A stretch of 64,000 bases of DNA from the NCBI GenBank assembly GCA_011525685.1, contig WYBW01000068.1, positions 30,871 to 94,870 on the forward strand, written 5' to 3'. Positions 28,404 to 37,013 of this stretch are shown piece after piece. The DNA is from Verrucomicrobiia bacterium. Its GTDB lineage: Bacteria > Verrucomicrobiota > Verrucomicrobiia > Limisphaerales > JADLHS01. Every line of letters begins with the position of its first letter. Position 1 is the first letter of the stretch. The translations under genes were made by a program, and so were the position numbers. Below the pieces are notes generated by a model. It was given only the letters and a program-made list of their open reading frames with translations, did no database searches and was not told the origin of the DNA.

Positions 28404-29917
28404 ACGTGAGCTACCTCGAACTGCTCAAGCTCGCGGCGCCTGAAACCATCGTGGTCCTCACGGCGCTGGCGGCGCTGGTGGTGGACCTGACCTCGACGCG
28501 GGACCTGGAGGCGCGCTTCCGTTTCATCATCAACGGAATGATTGCGTGCGCGGGTTGCGTGGCCGCGATCGTGTGGATGCTGGTGATGCCCGCGCACGCA
28601 AACGCGCTGGAGGGGATGTTCGTCGTGGATCCCCTGACCCAGGTGGTGAAGATCGCGCTGCTCGGCCTGACCCTCTTCACGGTGCTGATTTCAATGGATT
28701 CCACGTTCACCGAGCACATCGGCGAGTATCTCGCGCTGATTCTGCTCGCGGCGGTGGGGATGATGTTTCTCGTAAGCGCCGAGGACATACTGATGATTTT
28801 CATATCGCTCGAACTGACCAGCCTTTCGCTCTACATCCTGGCGGCGTTCAACAAGCGCGATGTCAACTCGGCCGAAGCGGCGCTGAAGTATTTCCTGTTC
28901 GGCGGCATGGCGGCGGCGTTCACGCTGTTCGGGTTGAGCCTCCTCTATGGTTTGTCCGGAGCAACGAACCTCGGCCAAATCGCAGCGGCACTGGAGGACA
29001 AAGGACTCGATCCGCTGCTGATCGTTGCAATGGTGATGATCGTGCTTGGCTTTGGTTTCAAGGTGGCCGCGGTGCCGTTTCATCTCTGGGCGCCGGATGC
29101 GTATCAGGGCGCGCCGACGCCCAGCGCCGCGTTCATTGCGTCTGGGTCAAAAGTCGCGAGCTTCTTCATTTTTGCCAAGGTCATGATGATTGGGTTCACC
29201 GGCGGCGAAACAAACGGAGTTCACGAAATCGCCGGAAGTGCAGCCTGGCAGCAATTTGTTTCGGGTTGGACACCGGTAGTCGCGGTCGTGGCCGTGCTCT
29301 CGATGTTGTTGGGCAATCTTGTGGCGATTGTTCAAAGCAGCGTGAAGCGGCTGATTGCGTATTCTGCCATCGCACATGCGGGTTACATGCTGATCGGTGT
29401 GATGGCGCACAGCGGGGAAGCCGTCGCCTCGCTGGTTTATTACGCGGTGACTTACGGGCTGACAACGATTGGCGCGTTCGGCGTGGTGGCGGTCGTCGAG
29501 GCCAGGTCCAAGGATGACCAACTGGCGAGCTTCGCCGGCCTGAGTCGCCGTGCGCCGGTGGTTTCGCTGTGCATGATGATTTTCATGCTGTCACTGGCGG
29601 GCATCCCGCCGCTGGCTGGATTCTTCGGCAAGTTCTACGTGTTCGCCGCCGCCTTGAAAACCGGCGCGCCGAATCTTGGCCTGCTGTGGCTGGTGATTCT
29701 GGCCATCGCGATGAGTGCCGTGTCCTTCTACTACTACCTGCAGGTGCTCAAACAGATTTACGTGGCCGATATGCCGGCGGGCGCCGAGGAGTTGCGAGTG
29801 CCGGTTCTGGGCCAGGTGGTGCTGGGGTTGATTGCCGTCGGAGTGATTCTGCTGGGCTGTGCGCCGAATCTTCTGGTGGGTGTGTTGCAAGCGTCTATCA
29901 AGGCCGCTGGGCTGTAG
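28400..29917 (+). CDS. nuoN: NADH-quinone oxidoreductase subunit N
   Basis: 505-aa antiporter-like subunit next to NuoK in the membrane arm. TM5 Glu in FISLELTSLSLYIL, TM7 Lys in GFGFKVAAVPFHLWAPDAY, and TM8 region ASGSKVASFF are intact. The ATG overlaps the nuoM2 stop (ATGA). It is the last gene of the nuo operon, with a convergent sulfatase gene 26 nt on. No clear rho-independent terminator separates them. Confidence 0.95.
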   Translation: MNVSYLELLKLAAPETIVVLTALAALVVDLTSTRDLEARFRFIINGMIACAGCVAAIVWMLVMPAHANALEGMFVVDPLTQVVKIALLGLTLFTVLISMDSTFTEHIGEYLALILLAAVGMMFLVSAEDILMIFISLELTSLSLYILAAFNKRDVNSAEAALKYFLFGGMAAAFTLFGLSLLYGLSGATNLGQIAAALEDKGLDPLLIVAMVMIVLGFGFKVAAVPFHLWAPDAYQGAPTPSAAFIASGSKVASFFIFAKVMMIGFTGGETNGVHEIAGSAAWQQFVSGWTPVVAVVAVLSMLLGNLVAIVQSSVKRLIAYSAIAHAGYMLIGVMAHSGEAVASLVYYAVTYGLTTIGAFGVVAVVEARSKDDQLASFAGLSRRAPVVSLCMMIFMLSLAGIPPLAGFFGKFYVFAAALKTGAPNLGLLWLVILAIAMSAVSFYYYLQVLKQIYVADMPAGAEELRVPVLGQVVLGLIAVGVILLGCAPNLLVGVLQASIKAAGL

Positions 29918-29943
29918 AGGTCGAGGTGGAACGGGCAAGAAGT

Positions 29944-31941
29944 TTAGCGAGCCGGCGGGTTTTCACGGTGATCGAGTTCCTTAACCCACTCCGCTTCCAA
30001 TGCGGCTTCGAGGCTGAAGCGAATGAACATGGGCGGATCGCCCTCCTGCCCGAGGACGCGTTCAAGAGTTCGGCGCATGGCAGGCAGGAGCGGTTGCGCG
30101 CGCGGGCCGAGAAGCTCGACCGCCCGGGCGGCGTGCAACACGACCTCGGGCACAGGATCGTTGAGCGCCTGCTCGAGTACCGCGAGCGATTCTTTCGAGG
30201 GCGACAAGGCGTTCAGCGTGGCGGCGAGTTCAATGCGCACCACGGGCGAGGTCTCCGCGAGCCGTTCCCGCAGTGCGGAGCGATCCGACGGACTCAGGCC
30301 TGCGCTGCGGGCGGTGGCTTGAAGGCCAACGGCCGCCCAGTACCGCACACCATCGTCCGGGTGAGCAAGCCATGCGAGTTGTTTGGGCGTCGCCTCGGGA
30401 CGACCGACTTCCTCTGCCGCTTGGAGCAAATCGCCCAGCGGATAACCGTGTGGATCACGGGCCAGTTCCCGCGGCGAACGTTCTTTGCCGATGCGCTCCC
30501 AGACCTGCGGTTCGGTGAGGAAACCGGCGTCGCGCGTTTCGACGAGCCAGCGCCGCAGTTCGCCGCGCAGAGTAGTCAGGCGTTCCCGGTGGGCCGGGTC
30601 GCTCGCAAGATTGTTCAACTGGTGCGGGTCAGCATGGGCGTCGTAAAGTTCCTCCAGTGCCCGGCGTGGGGCGGCGTAAGTTTGCGGTCCCCGCCCGAGC
30701 TGACCCGCGGCGGCGAGTCGCCGGAACTCCTGACGGAAGGTGGAGCCATCCGAGTAACGCTCGGGCTGCATCCAGGAAAGATGCGGCATGTAATTGCGGA
30801 TGTAGAGCCAGCGCTCGTCACGCACCGACCTGGACAGATCAAAGACCTCATCCACCCGGTCGCGCGCGCCGTGGACGTATTGCCGGGCCTTGCCCGCCTT
30901 TAGGCCAAGAAAAGCAACACCCTGCATGTGCGGCGGGATTTGGAGATCGGCAAGACTGAGCATGGTCGGCGCAAAATCCACGAAGCTGACCAGTCGGTCA
31001 GTGTCGCCTCCAGCCGGCGCCGGCGCGAGGTGACGCCACTTCTCCGGGAAGAAAACAATCAGCGGCACGCGCAGCCCGGAATCGTGCAACACCCGCTTGC
31101 CCCGCGGCATGCCCATGCCGTGATCGCCGAAGAAGAAGACGATGGTGTCCTGTGCCAGCCCGTCGGCTTCAAGCTGGACCAGCAGTTCGCCAACCTCCTG
31201 ATCCATCCGGGTGATGCAATCGTGATAGCGCGCCCAGGCGCGCCGGGCTTCCGCGGTGTCCGGGTAGTAAGGCGGCAGGTTTGCGGCGGCGGGATCGTGC
31301 CGCTCGACAGCCTTGAGCTTCGAGCCGACTTCCCGCTCGAACTCCTCGGGGCTCCACACACTGGTGCGGGACTGGTGCGTGGTCATGAGATTGACCACCG
31401 CAAAGAACGGCTGGCCGGGTTGGCGGTTGCGCCAATGGGCGCGGGGTGAGCTTTCGTTCCAAGCGTCGGCGATGAAGGCCGCCTCGTCGCGAAGGTTGTA
31501 GTCAGTCTTGACGTTGTTCGAGCAGTAATAGCCCGCCTCGCGCAACCACGCCGGGAAACCGCGAACCTCCCGATCAACTGGAAACTGGGAACGCAGCCGT
31601 TGCGTTCCCAGGGAGGTGGCATGGAGGCCGGTGATGAGCGTGGACCGCGCCGGCGAACATACCGGGGCCGTGGCGAAGGCGCGGGTGTAGCGCACCCCGC
31701 GGGCCGCCAGCCGGTCAAGGTGGGGCGTAAGCGCATAGGGATCACCATAACAACCCAGGTGGGGACTAAGATCCTCGGCAGTAATCCAAAGAAGATTGGG
31801 GCGAGCGGGCGACTCGGCGGCCTCCGACAGGCTGCCGGCCATCAGGGAGGCAAGCGCCAGCCCGAACCAGGTTCGGACAACAACGGTCACTCGAGATCCG
31901 TTCGGGCGGCGGCAGTGCCTGAGGAGGTTGAACTGTCTCAT
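29944..31941 (-). CDS. Exported sulfatase with C-terminal HEAT-like repeats
   Basis: 665 aa. A secretion signal lies within the first 45 residues (hydrophobic VRTWFGLALASLMAG). The type I sulfatase domain begins RPNLLWITAEDLSPHLG. The formylglycine motif is C95-S-P-A-R, so activation needs a formylglycine-generating enzyme not seen here. FFFGDHGMGMPRGK provides later metal and sulfate ligands. From about residue 530 a HEAT-like region follows (DDGVRYWAAVGL, DPVPEVVLHAARAVELLG). Likely desulfates polysaccharides in the periplasm; substrate unknown. Alternative starts exist in the long N-terminus. Confidence 0.9.
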   Translation of the reverse strand: MRQFNLLRHCRRPNGSRVTVVVRTWFGLALASLMAGSLSEAAESPARPNLLWITAEDLSPHLGCYGDPYALTPHLDRLAARGVRYTRAFATAPVCSPARSTLITGLHATSLGTQRLRSQFPVDREVRGFPAWLREAGYYCSNNVKTDYNLRDEAAFIADAWNESSPRAHWRNRQPGQPFFAVVNLMTTHQSRTSVWSPEEFEREVGSKLKAVERHDPAAANLPPYYPDTAEARRAWARYHDCITRMDQEVGELLVQLEADGLAQDTIVFFFGDHGMGMPRGKRVLHDSGLRVPLIVFFPEKWRHLAPAPAGGDTDRLVSFVDFAPTMLSLADLQIPPHMQGVAFLGLKAGKARQYVHGARDRVDEVFDLSRSVRDERWLYIRNYMPHLSWMQPERYSDGSTFRQEFRRLAAAGQLGRGPQTYAAPRRALEELYDAHADPHQLNNLASDPAHRERLTTLRGELRRWLVETRDAGFLTEPQVWERIGKERSPRELARDPHGYPLGDLLQAAEEVGRPEATPKQLAWLAHPDDGVRYWAAVGLQATARSAGLSPSDRSALRERLAETSPVVRIELAATLNALSPSKESLAVLEQALNDPVPEVVLHAARAVELLGPRAQPLLPAMRRTLERVLGQEGDPPMFIRFSLEAALEAEWVKELDHRENPPAR

Positions 31942-32167
31942 GTGGCGGCGAGGTTAGGCGGGCCTGGGCGGGGATTCAAGCGGCGCCTCTGGGTTGGGTG
32001 TCCAAGTTGCATTCAAGTCAGGCGGGTGATCTGCAAGATCCTGGTGGCGGTTTGGGCCTTCGCCATCTCAATGCTTGTAACTTCGGCGGACGCGAGCGAA
32101 GAGGAAAGTGCGCGACGCTTTCGGGGCTGGACAGCTTTTGTCCCAGGCAGTTTGATTGAATCAGCGC

Positions 32168-32521
32168 ATGGCCACCGGTCAACTCTGGCTGTTCCCGCCG
32201 CCGCGCCCCTTGGTGGAGCGGTTGGGCCGGGAGTTTTTTCGCAATCTGCCCGCGCAACCGGGTGTGTACCTGATGTGCGGGGCGGAGGGGGGAGTCCTTT
32301 ACGTGGGACGGGCGAAGAACCTGCGAAAGCGGCTGACCAGTTATCGCGTGGCGAACGCGGAACGAATGTCGCGCCGTATGATCCGCCTGCTCCATTGTGT
32401 GCGACGCATCGAGTTTGATGTTTGCGCCGACGAGCACGCGGCCCAGAGGCGGGAGGAGATGTTGATCTGCGTTCTGCAGCCGCGGTTCAATCGTGCCGGC
32501 AAAGTCTGGCCGGCGGCCTGA
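32168..32521 (+). CDS. Stand-alone GIY-YIG domain protein
   Basis: 117 aa. The GIY-YIG nuclease core is [20 protein letters not shown] (about residues 31-50), then LRKRLTSY and a later Glu-containing [13 protein letters not shown]. It resembles the N-terminal nuclease of UvrC and the Cho/exonuclease epsilon-associated domains, but stands alone. A TTG at 32156 could add four residues. It lies between two minus-strand genes. It could act in DNA repair; no partner is visible. Confidence 0.8.
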   Translation: MATGQLWLFPPPRPLVERLGREFFRNLPAQPGVYLMCGAEGGVLYVGRAKNLRKRLTSYRVANAERMSRRMIRLLHCVRRIEFDVCADEHAAQRREEMLICVLQPRFNRAGKVWPAA

Positions 32522-32645
32522 CGGCTCTGCTCTGCTGGGTCTGCTTTCTCGATCACTGACCGCTGTTCCGTTACTCGCACCGGAACTGAGCGCTCGCTAA
32601 TTTCCGCCCGGCGACCATCCGCCGGCTCTTCCTCCCTGACCAAAT

Positions 32646-32912
32646 CTAAATCGGCAACCGGCTGGCAACGCCTGCCGGGGCTTCCGGCGTGTTGAAAATG
32701 GGCGGCATGTCACGCCGCCAGGAAGCCAGAAGCACCGAGGCCGCAAGAAAATCATCGTCGTTCTCGATCCACAACTCCGGATAAAGCGCCATCTCCAGCA
32801 TGGAGGGGGACATGGCATCGTTCAGGATGTCGCAGGGGATGCCGGCCCGGGAAAGGAGGTTCTTCACCGAGGTGACCTCGGAAAGATCCATCGAGGAGAA
32901 CAGCATCTTCAT
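32646..32912 (-). CDS. DUF2007-like putative signal-transducing protein
   Basis: 88 aa. The fold signature of the small PII-like DUF2007 family is visible: LSEVTSVKNLLSRAGIPCDI (residues 9-28), then PELWIENDDDFLAASVLLASW (about 44-64). Function unknown. The ATG at 32912 is preferred because the conserved strand MKMLFSSMDL begins there. The frame is open further upstream, through the divergent trmB start, but without conserved sequence. Confidence 0.72.
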   Translation of the reverse strand: MKMLFSSMDLSEVTSVKNLLSRAGIPCDILNDAMSPSMLEMALYPELWIENDDDFLAASVLLASWRRDMPPIFNTPEAPAGVASRLPI

Positions 32913-33100
32913 AATCTGGTTTCCGCGAGCAGCTTCCCACGCCCGACTGTCCAATTCAAAGACAGTGAATACGGAAATTGCCCCCGGTGATCCCCCGGGG
33001 GAATTGACCCGACCGGGCGGCGTGATTACGACCAGGCGGAATTCGTCGCGGGACGTGTTGGCCATTGCGGGGCTTTGCGTTCTCAACATAGGATGCGGCT

Positions 33101-33715
33101 GTGCCAATCGAATCCGCCGCTCCTGTAAACGCGCCCGGCCTGCTTTACGAGCTGCCGTCGGTCGTCGAACGACTGGCTTTGGACGCACTCTTCCCAGTCG
33201 CCCAGCCGTTGGAGGTCGAGTTGGGCTGCGGCGACGCTTCATTCCTGGTGGATTACGCCAGCCGGCATCCCGGACACAATTTCATCGGTGTGGAGCGGCT
33301 GCTGGGACGGATCCGCAAGCTGGACCGCAAGGGGCGGCGAGCGGGCCTGACCAATCTGCGCGGCGTGCGCATCGAGTGCGGCTATTTCCTCGAGTGGTTG
33401 CTGCCACCCGGGTCGGCACAAGTGCTGCACGTTTACTTTCCGGATCCGTGGCCCAAAAAGAAGCACGCCCGACACCGGCTGATCAATGAACGATTTCCGG
33501 TGCTGGCCCGGGCGGCCCTGTCGCCGGGCGGGCTGGTGTACCTCCGCACGGATGACGCGGATTACTTCAAGCAGATGACCGACGTATTCGCGGGGAGGCG
33601 GGAATTTGAACCTACTGAAACGCCGGCGGACTTGGCGGCGTTGCCCACGGATTTTGAGAGAGAATTTACCGAGCGCGGGGTGCGCACGTTGCGGGCGGCT
33701 TACCGGCGAAGTTGA
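33101..33715 (+). CDS. trmB: tRNA (guanine-N7-)-methyltransferase
   Basis: 204-aa SAM enzyme that makes m7G46 in tRNA. SAM-binding motif VELGCGDASFLVDYA (about 38-52), then NFIGVERL. Signature FPDPWPKKKHARHRLI (about 113-128) and TDDADYF are diagnostic. The start is GTG at 33101 giving the usual length. It converges with the small membrane-protein gene just downstream. Confidence 0.95.
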   Translation: MPIESAAPVNAPGLLYELPSVVERLALDALFPVAQPLEVELGCGDASFLVDYASRHPGHNFIGVERLLGRIRKLDRKGRRAGLTNLRGVRIECGYFLEWLLPPGSAQVLHVYFPDPWPKKKHARHRLINERFPVLARAALSPGGLVYLRTDDADYFKQMTDVFAGRREFEPTETPADLAALPTDFEREFTERGVRTLRAAYRRS

Positions 33716-33718
33716 ACC

Positions 33719-34177
33719 TCACACGTCTATGACCGGTCCGCCGCCGCCGCGATCCGAAGGCGGCGGCCCGCGCCGATGCCGAAACGTGACCCGGGAGTTG
33801 CCCGTGCCGGTAAGGATGTTCAAGGCCACGGAGACGATGCTGATGAGCAACGAACCGAGGAACGCCCAGCCGAAACTGTCCACCTCGAAGACCGGCAGCA
33901 GCCAGGCGACGAAGTAAAGCAACAAGGCATTGATGACGAGCGTGAACAGGCCCAGGGTGAACACCAGCAGCGGCAGCGCCATGAACATCATGATCGGCCG
34001 GATGAACGCGTTGAGGACTCCCAAAATCAACGAGGTGACAAATGGCGTCCAGATGCCGTCGTCCGTGAAATGCAGCCCGGGCAGAAGGAAGACCGCCACC
34101 AGCACGGCCAGCGTGGTGATGAGCCAGCGTTGAATGAATCTTTTTGCGCCCGGCTGCATGTTGGGATGGGCAGCCAT
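33719..34177 (-). CDS. Phage_holin_4_2 (PF04020)-type membrane protein
   Basis: 152 aa with four transmembrane helices (about 18-33, 44-62, 66-88, 96-118 ) and the family motif NAFIRPIMMFMALPLLVFTLGLF. Despite the family name such chromosomal proteins are common and are not phage lysis genes; function is unknown. The ATG at 34177 is used; an upstream in-frame start at 34249 would add 24 residues lacking family similarity. Gly/Pro/Arg-rich tail. Confidence 0.82.
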   Translation of the reverse strand: MAAHPNMQPGAKRFIQRWLITTLAVLVAVFLLPGLHFTDDGIWTPFVTSLILGVLNAFIRPIMMFMALPLLVFTLGLFTLVINALLLYFVAWLLPVFEVDSFGWAFLGSLLISIVSVALNILTGTGNSRVTFRHRRGPPPSDRGGGGPVIDV

Positions 34178-34260
34178 CGTCTCGCCGCCCGCAAAAACAT
34201 GGCGCACCCCGGACGTGAACACAAGGCACAAACGGGCTGATGCGGCCAACGGTCGCGCGG

Positions 34261-35229
34261 TCAGTCCGCTTCGCTGCGGAGAATTGTGGCCGCGCTGTCA
34301 ACGGTGACAGTTACCTGATCGAGCACTGCCGGCACGAGACAAAACTCGCCCGGTCCCAGCCACACGGACGAGCCTTCATGCGCCAGTTGCATGGCCCCGC
34401 TCAGGCAGGCGATGATTTGCATCCGCCGCTTGTTCAACTTCAACACTCCGGTCTTCACGTCAATCAACTCGACCATAAAGAGCGGGGTTCGCACCAGGGG
34501 GCGGCGGATCACCGGCCCTTCATTCACGAGCGCACTCCGCAGCAAGGACGGCTCGAAGTCGGTGAAATCAATACTGGCCAGGGATTCAGCCACGTGCAGC
34601 GTGCGGGGATTGCCGTCCAGGCCGAGGCGGTTCCAGTCAAACACCCGATACGTGGTGTCCGAGTTCTGTTGAATCTCAAAAATGACCAGACCCGCGCCGA
34701 TGGCGTGAACCCGCCCGCTGGGGAGGAACATCGCGTCGCCGGCCTTCACCGGCACCCGATGGAAACAATCCGCCACCGTGCCCTCATGGATTTTTCGCTC
34801 GAACTGCTCCCGGGTCACTCCGCGTCTCAAGCCTGCGTAAAGTTCCGCTCCCGGTGCGGCGTCGGCGATGAACCACATTTCAGTCTTGGGCTCGCCGCCG
34901 AGTTCGGCGGCTTTGGCGGCGGGAGGATGAACTTGCAGGGAGAGCTTTTCGCGGGCATCCAAGATTTTTACCAGCAGGGGAAAACGGCCACCTTGCAACC
35001 CGGCGTCACCCAGCAAATCCTTGCCGTGCTGCTCCACCAACCAGTGCAGGTCGCGTCCCGCCAGCGGGCCGTTTTTGATGACGCTTACGTCGCCCGGTCG
35101 GTCGGAGATTTCCCAGGATTCGCCGATGGGCACGCCCGGCGGCAGGGATTTGCCATAAAGCTGTTCCAACCGGCGACCGCCCCAGACGCGTTCCTTGAAG
35201 ATCGGCTGAAATGTCAGCGGGTACAGCAC
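34261..35229 (-). CDS. manA: Mannose-6-phosphate isomerase, class I
   Basis: 322-aa cupin enzyme interconverting fructose-6-phosphate and mannose-6-phosphate, of the short Bacillus-like type. N-terminal FKERVWGGRRLEQLYGK, zinc ligands in LQVHP (about residue 98) and KTEMWF, and GRVHAIGAGLVIFEIQQ carrying another zinc histidine and the active-site region. Together with manC (48971-50104) it would supply GDP-mannose. The upstream 150 bp to accA shows nothing distinctive. Confidence 0.94.
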   Translation of the reverse strand: MLYPLTFQPIFKERVWGGRRLEQLYGKSLPPGVPIGESWEISDRPGDVSVIKNGPLAGRDLHWLVEQHGKDLLGDAGLQGGRFPLLVKILDAREKLSLQVHPPAAKAAELGGEPKTEMWFIADAAPGAELYAGLRRGVTREQFERKIHEGTVADCFHRVPVKAGDAMFLPSGRVHAIGAGLVIFEIQQNSDTTYRVFDWNRLGLDGNPRTLHVAESLASIDFTDFEPSLLRSALVNEGPVIRRPLVRTPLFMVELIDVKTGVLKLNKRRMQIIACLSGAMQLAHEGSSVWLGPGEFCLVPAVLDQVTVTVDSAATILRSEAD

Positions 35230-35379
35230 GACCGGAGGGAGGAGGAGCTTTGGGCGAGGAGGCCAAGCGGGTTGGGAGCGAGTTCGCCCGCGGGTGGTTC
35301 AGGTGAGCGAACCTTAAAGCCGACAGGCTTGTCACTTGATCTCATGAGAGTGACGTCCGCAAGAATGCGCTCCCGCGGT

Positions 35380-36420
35380 TCAAGCCATGGTGGCTGCCGG
35401 GGCGGCGGCACGTTTGGAAGATTTTCTTGGGGCCGCGGCCTTCTCCGAGGCGGTGAGGGGTTTCTCCAGGAACGGACCGCACGCACGGTACTTCTCGTAA
35501 CGCAGCTTCAAACGTTCAGCCACCGGCAGGGCCCGCAACTGCTCCAAGTTGGTCAGCAAGTGTTGCCGCAGAATCTCGGCGGCTTGTTTGGGATCCGTGT
35601 GCGCGCCACCGAGCGGCTCGGGAATGATCTCGTCCACCAGCTTCAGTTCGAACAAATCCTTCGCCGTGATGCGGAGCGCCTCGGCCGCTTTGGCGGCGGC
35701 GGACCGCTCTTTCCAGAGGATGGCGGCGCAACCTTCGGGACTGATCACCGAATAGTAGGCGTTTTCCAATATCAAAACCCGATCCGCCACGCCGATGCCC
35801 AGTGCTCCGCCGGAGCCGCCTTCTCCGATCACCGCGGCGATGATGGGCGTTTCGAGCAGCGTCATTTCGCGCAGGTTGACGGCGATGGCCTCGGCGATGT
35901 GGCGTTCCTCCGCGCCGATGCCGGGATATGCGCCCGCGGTGTCAATCAGCGCGATGATCGGCAGGCCGAATTTGTCCGCCAGACGCATCAGGCGCAGCGC
36001 CTTGCGATAGCCCTCCGGATGAGCCGAGCCGAAATTACGAAGAATATTCTCCTTGGTGTCCCTCCCCTTTTGCGTCCCAATCACCATCACCTTGTGATCG
36101 CCCAGACGGGCAAAGCCGCCCACGACCGCCCGGTCTTCGGCGAAAAGACGGTCGCCGTGCAATTCATGGAATTCGGTGAATGTCCTGGCGAGGTAATCAA
36201 GGGTGTAAGGCCGTTTGGGGTGACGGGCTAGTTGCACTCGCTGCCAGGCGGTGAGGTTGGAAAATATCTGCCGCCGGGTTTCTTCCAGCTTCTTTTCGAT
36301 CTGCTTGATTTCCTCGTCGAAACTGACCCCCAAGGAATGGGTTTCCGGGTGCTTTCTTAATTCGTCGAGTTTGTTTTGCAGTTCGATAATCGGTTTCTCG
36401 AAATCGAGCTGGTGTTTCAT
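35380..36420 (-). CDS. accA: Acetyl-CoA carboxylase carboxyltransferase subunit alpha
   Basis: 346 aa. Transfers carboxyl from carboxybiotin to acetyl-CoA in fatty acid synthesis with AccD. N-terminal coiled coil (residues 1-45), then RPYTLDYLARTF, GDRLFAEDRAVVGG, DTAGAYPGIGAEERHIAEAIA, and EGGSGGALGIGVADRVLILENAYYSVISPEGCA. The C-terminus has a Lys/Ala-rich extension (from about 322). accD is not in the window. BirA (52506-53486) would biotinylate the partner AccB. Confidence 0.96.
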   Translation of the reverse strand: MKHQLDFEKPIIELQNKLDELRKHPETHSLGVSFDEEIKQIEKKLEETRRQIFSNLTAWQRVQLARHPKRPYTLDYLARTFTEFHELHGDRLFAEDRAVVGGFARLGDHKVMVIGTQKGRDTKENILRNFGSAHPEGYRKALRLMRLADKFGLPIIALIDTAGAYPGIGAEERHIAEAIAVNLREMTLLETPIIAAVIGEGGSGGALGIGVADRVLILENAYYSVISPEGCAAILWKERSAAAKAAEALRITAKDLFELKLVDEIIPEPLGGAHTDPKQAAEILRQHLLTNLEQLRALPVAERLKLRYEKYRACGPFLEKPLTASEKAAAPRKSSKRAAAPAATMA

Positions 36421-36589
36421 GCGGTGAAGAGCTTATGCCGCCCGCATGGTTGAAGCAACGCCGAATTCGGCTGCCGAATTCGGCTGCCGGTTTCGATGCA
36501 ACGATCGGCCCGGCGTTCACCTGCTCAACTGGCAGTGATTCGAGCCAAAGACCGGCATCAGGGCCGCCCTCCAATCGCGTCCCTCAGAC

Positions 36590-36620
36590 AAAAAAGCCCT
36601 GCGCCGTTTAAGCGCAGGGC
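36590..36620 (-). terminator. Rho-independent terminator of the Cys-rich protein gene
   Basis: Perfect 9-bp stem GCCCTGCGC/GCGCAGGGC (36596-36604 and 36612-36620) with 7-nt loop, followed on the minus strand by a run of six T. It lies 22 nt after the stop of the gene at 36642-36899. Confidence 0.9.
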
Positions 36621-36641
36621 CTGTTCCAAATCAATGGATGA

Positions 36642-36899
36642 TTACCGGCCAGCCTGGCCAGCCGCCTTGGGGCTTTGGACAATCTTCTTGCTGCCTTCCT
36701 TCTTGGCGAGCTTGCCGCTGGGGCAGCAACTGGCTGCTTCAGCGTTGGCCGGACAGGCTGATTTGGCCTGTTGTGAGCAGGCCGCCTTGTCCTTGGCCGA
36801 GCAAGCGGCTTTGTCCTTGTCGCTGCAGGCTTTGTTGTCGCCCGCGTATCCCACCACGGCAAAAGCCGCGACCGTCAGTAATGCAATGTATTTTTTCAT
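36642..36899 (-). CDS. Small exported Cys/Lys-rich protein of unknown function
   Basis: 85 aa. Signal peptide about 1-19 (MKKYIALLTVAAFAVVGYAG). The mature part has eight Cys in three repeated units of the form ACS.KDKAA (KACSDKD, AACSAKD, AACSQQA), followed by CP and CC pairs. It could bind metal or be disulfide-linked. Family not recognised. It has its own strong terminator and stands apart from its neighbours, consistent with a monocistronic, possibly well-expressed gene. Confidence 0.8.
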   Translation of the reverse strand: MKKYIALLTVAAFAVVGYAGDNKACSDKDKAACSAKDKAACSQQAKSACPANAEAASCCPSGKLAKKEGSKKIVQSPKAAGQAGR

Positions 36900-37013
36900 G
36901 GTTAATGTGCTGTGAACGGTAAACGTATTACCCGCTCAGACCGATTTGTCAAAGCTTCGTTCAAAAAATTTTCACCCCTCGGGCATGCCGGAAGACGGTT
37001 CCGCCCGGCCAAT

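Noticed and set aside
32168..32521. GIY-YIG protein as a broken uvrC or a homing endonuclease
   Set aside because: The domain is complete, no UvrC-like sequence follows, and no intron or intein context exists. Kept as a stand-alone protein.
33719..34177. Phage holin as a sign of a prophage
   Set aside because: PF04020-type membrane proteins are common chromosomal genes, and no other phage gene is nearby.
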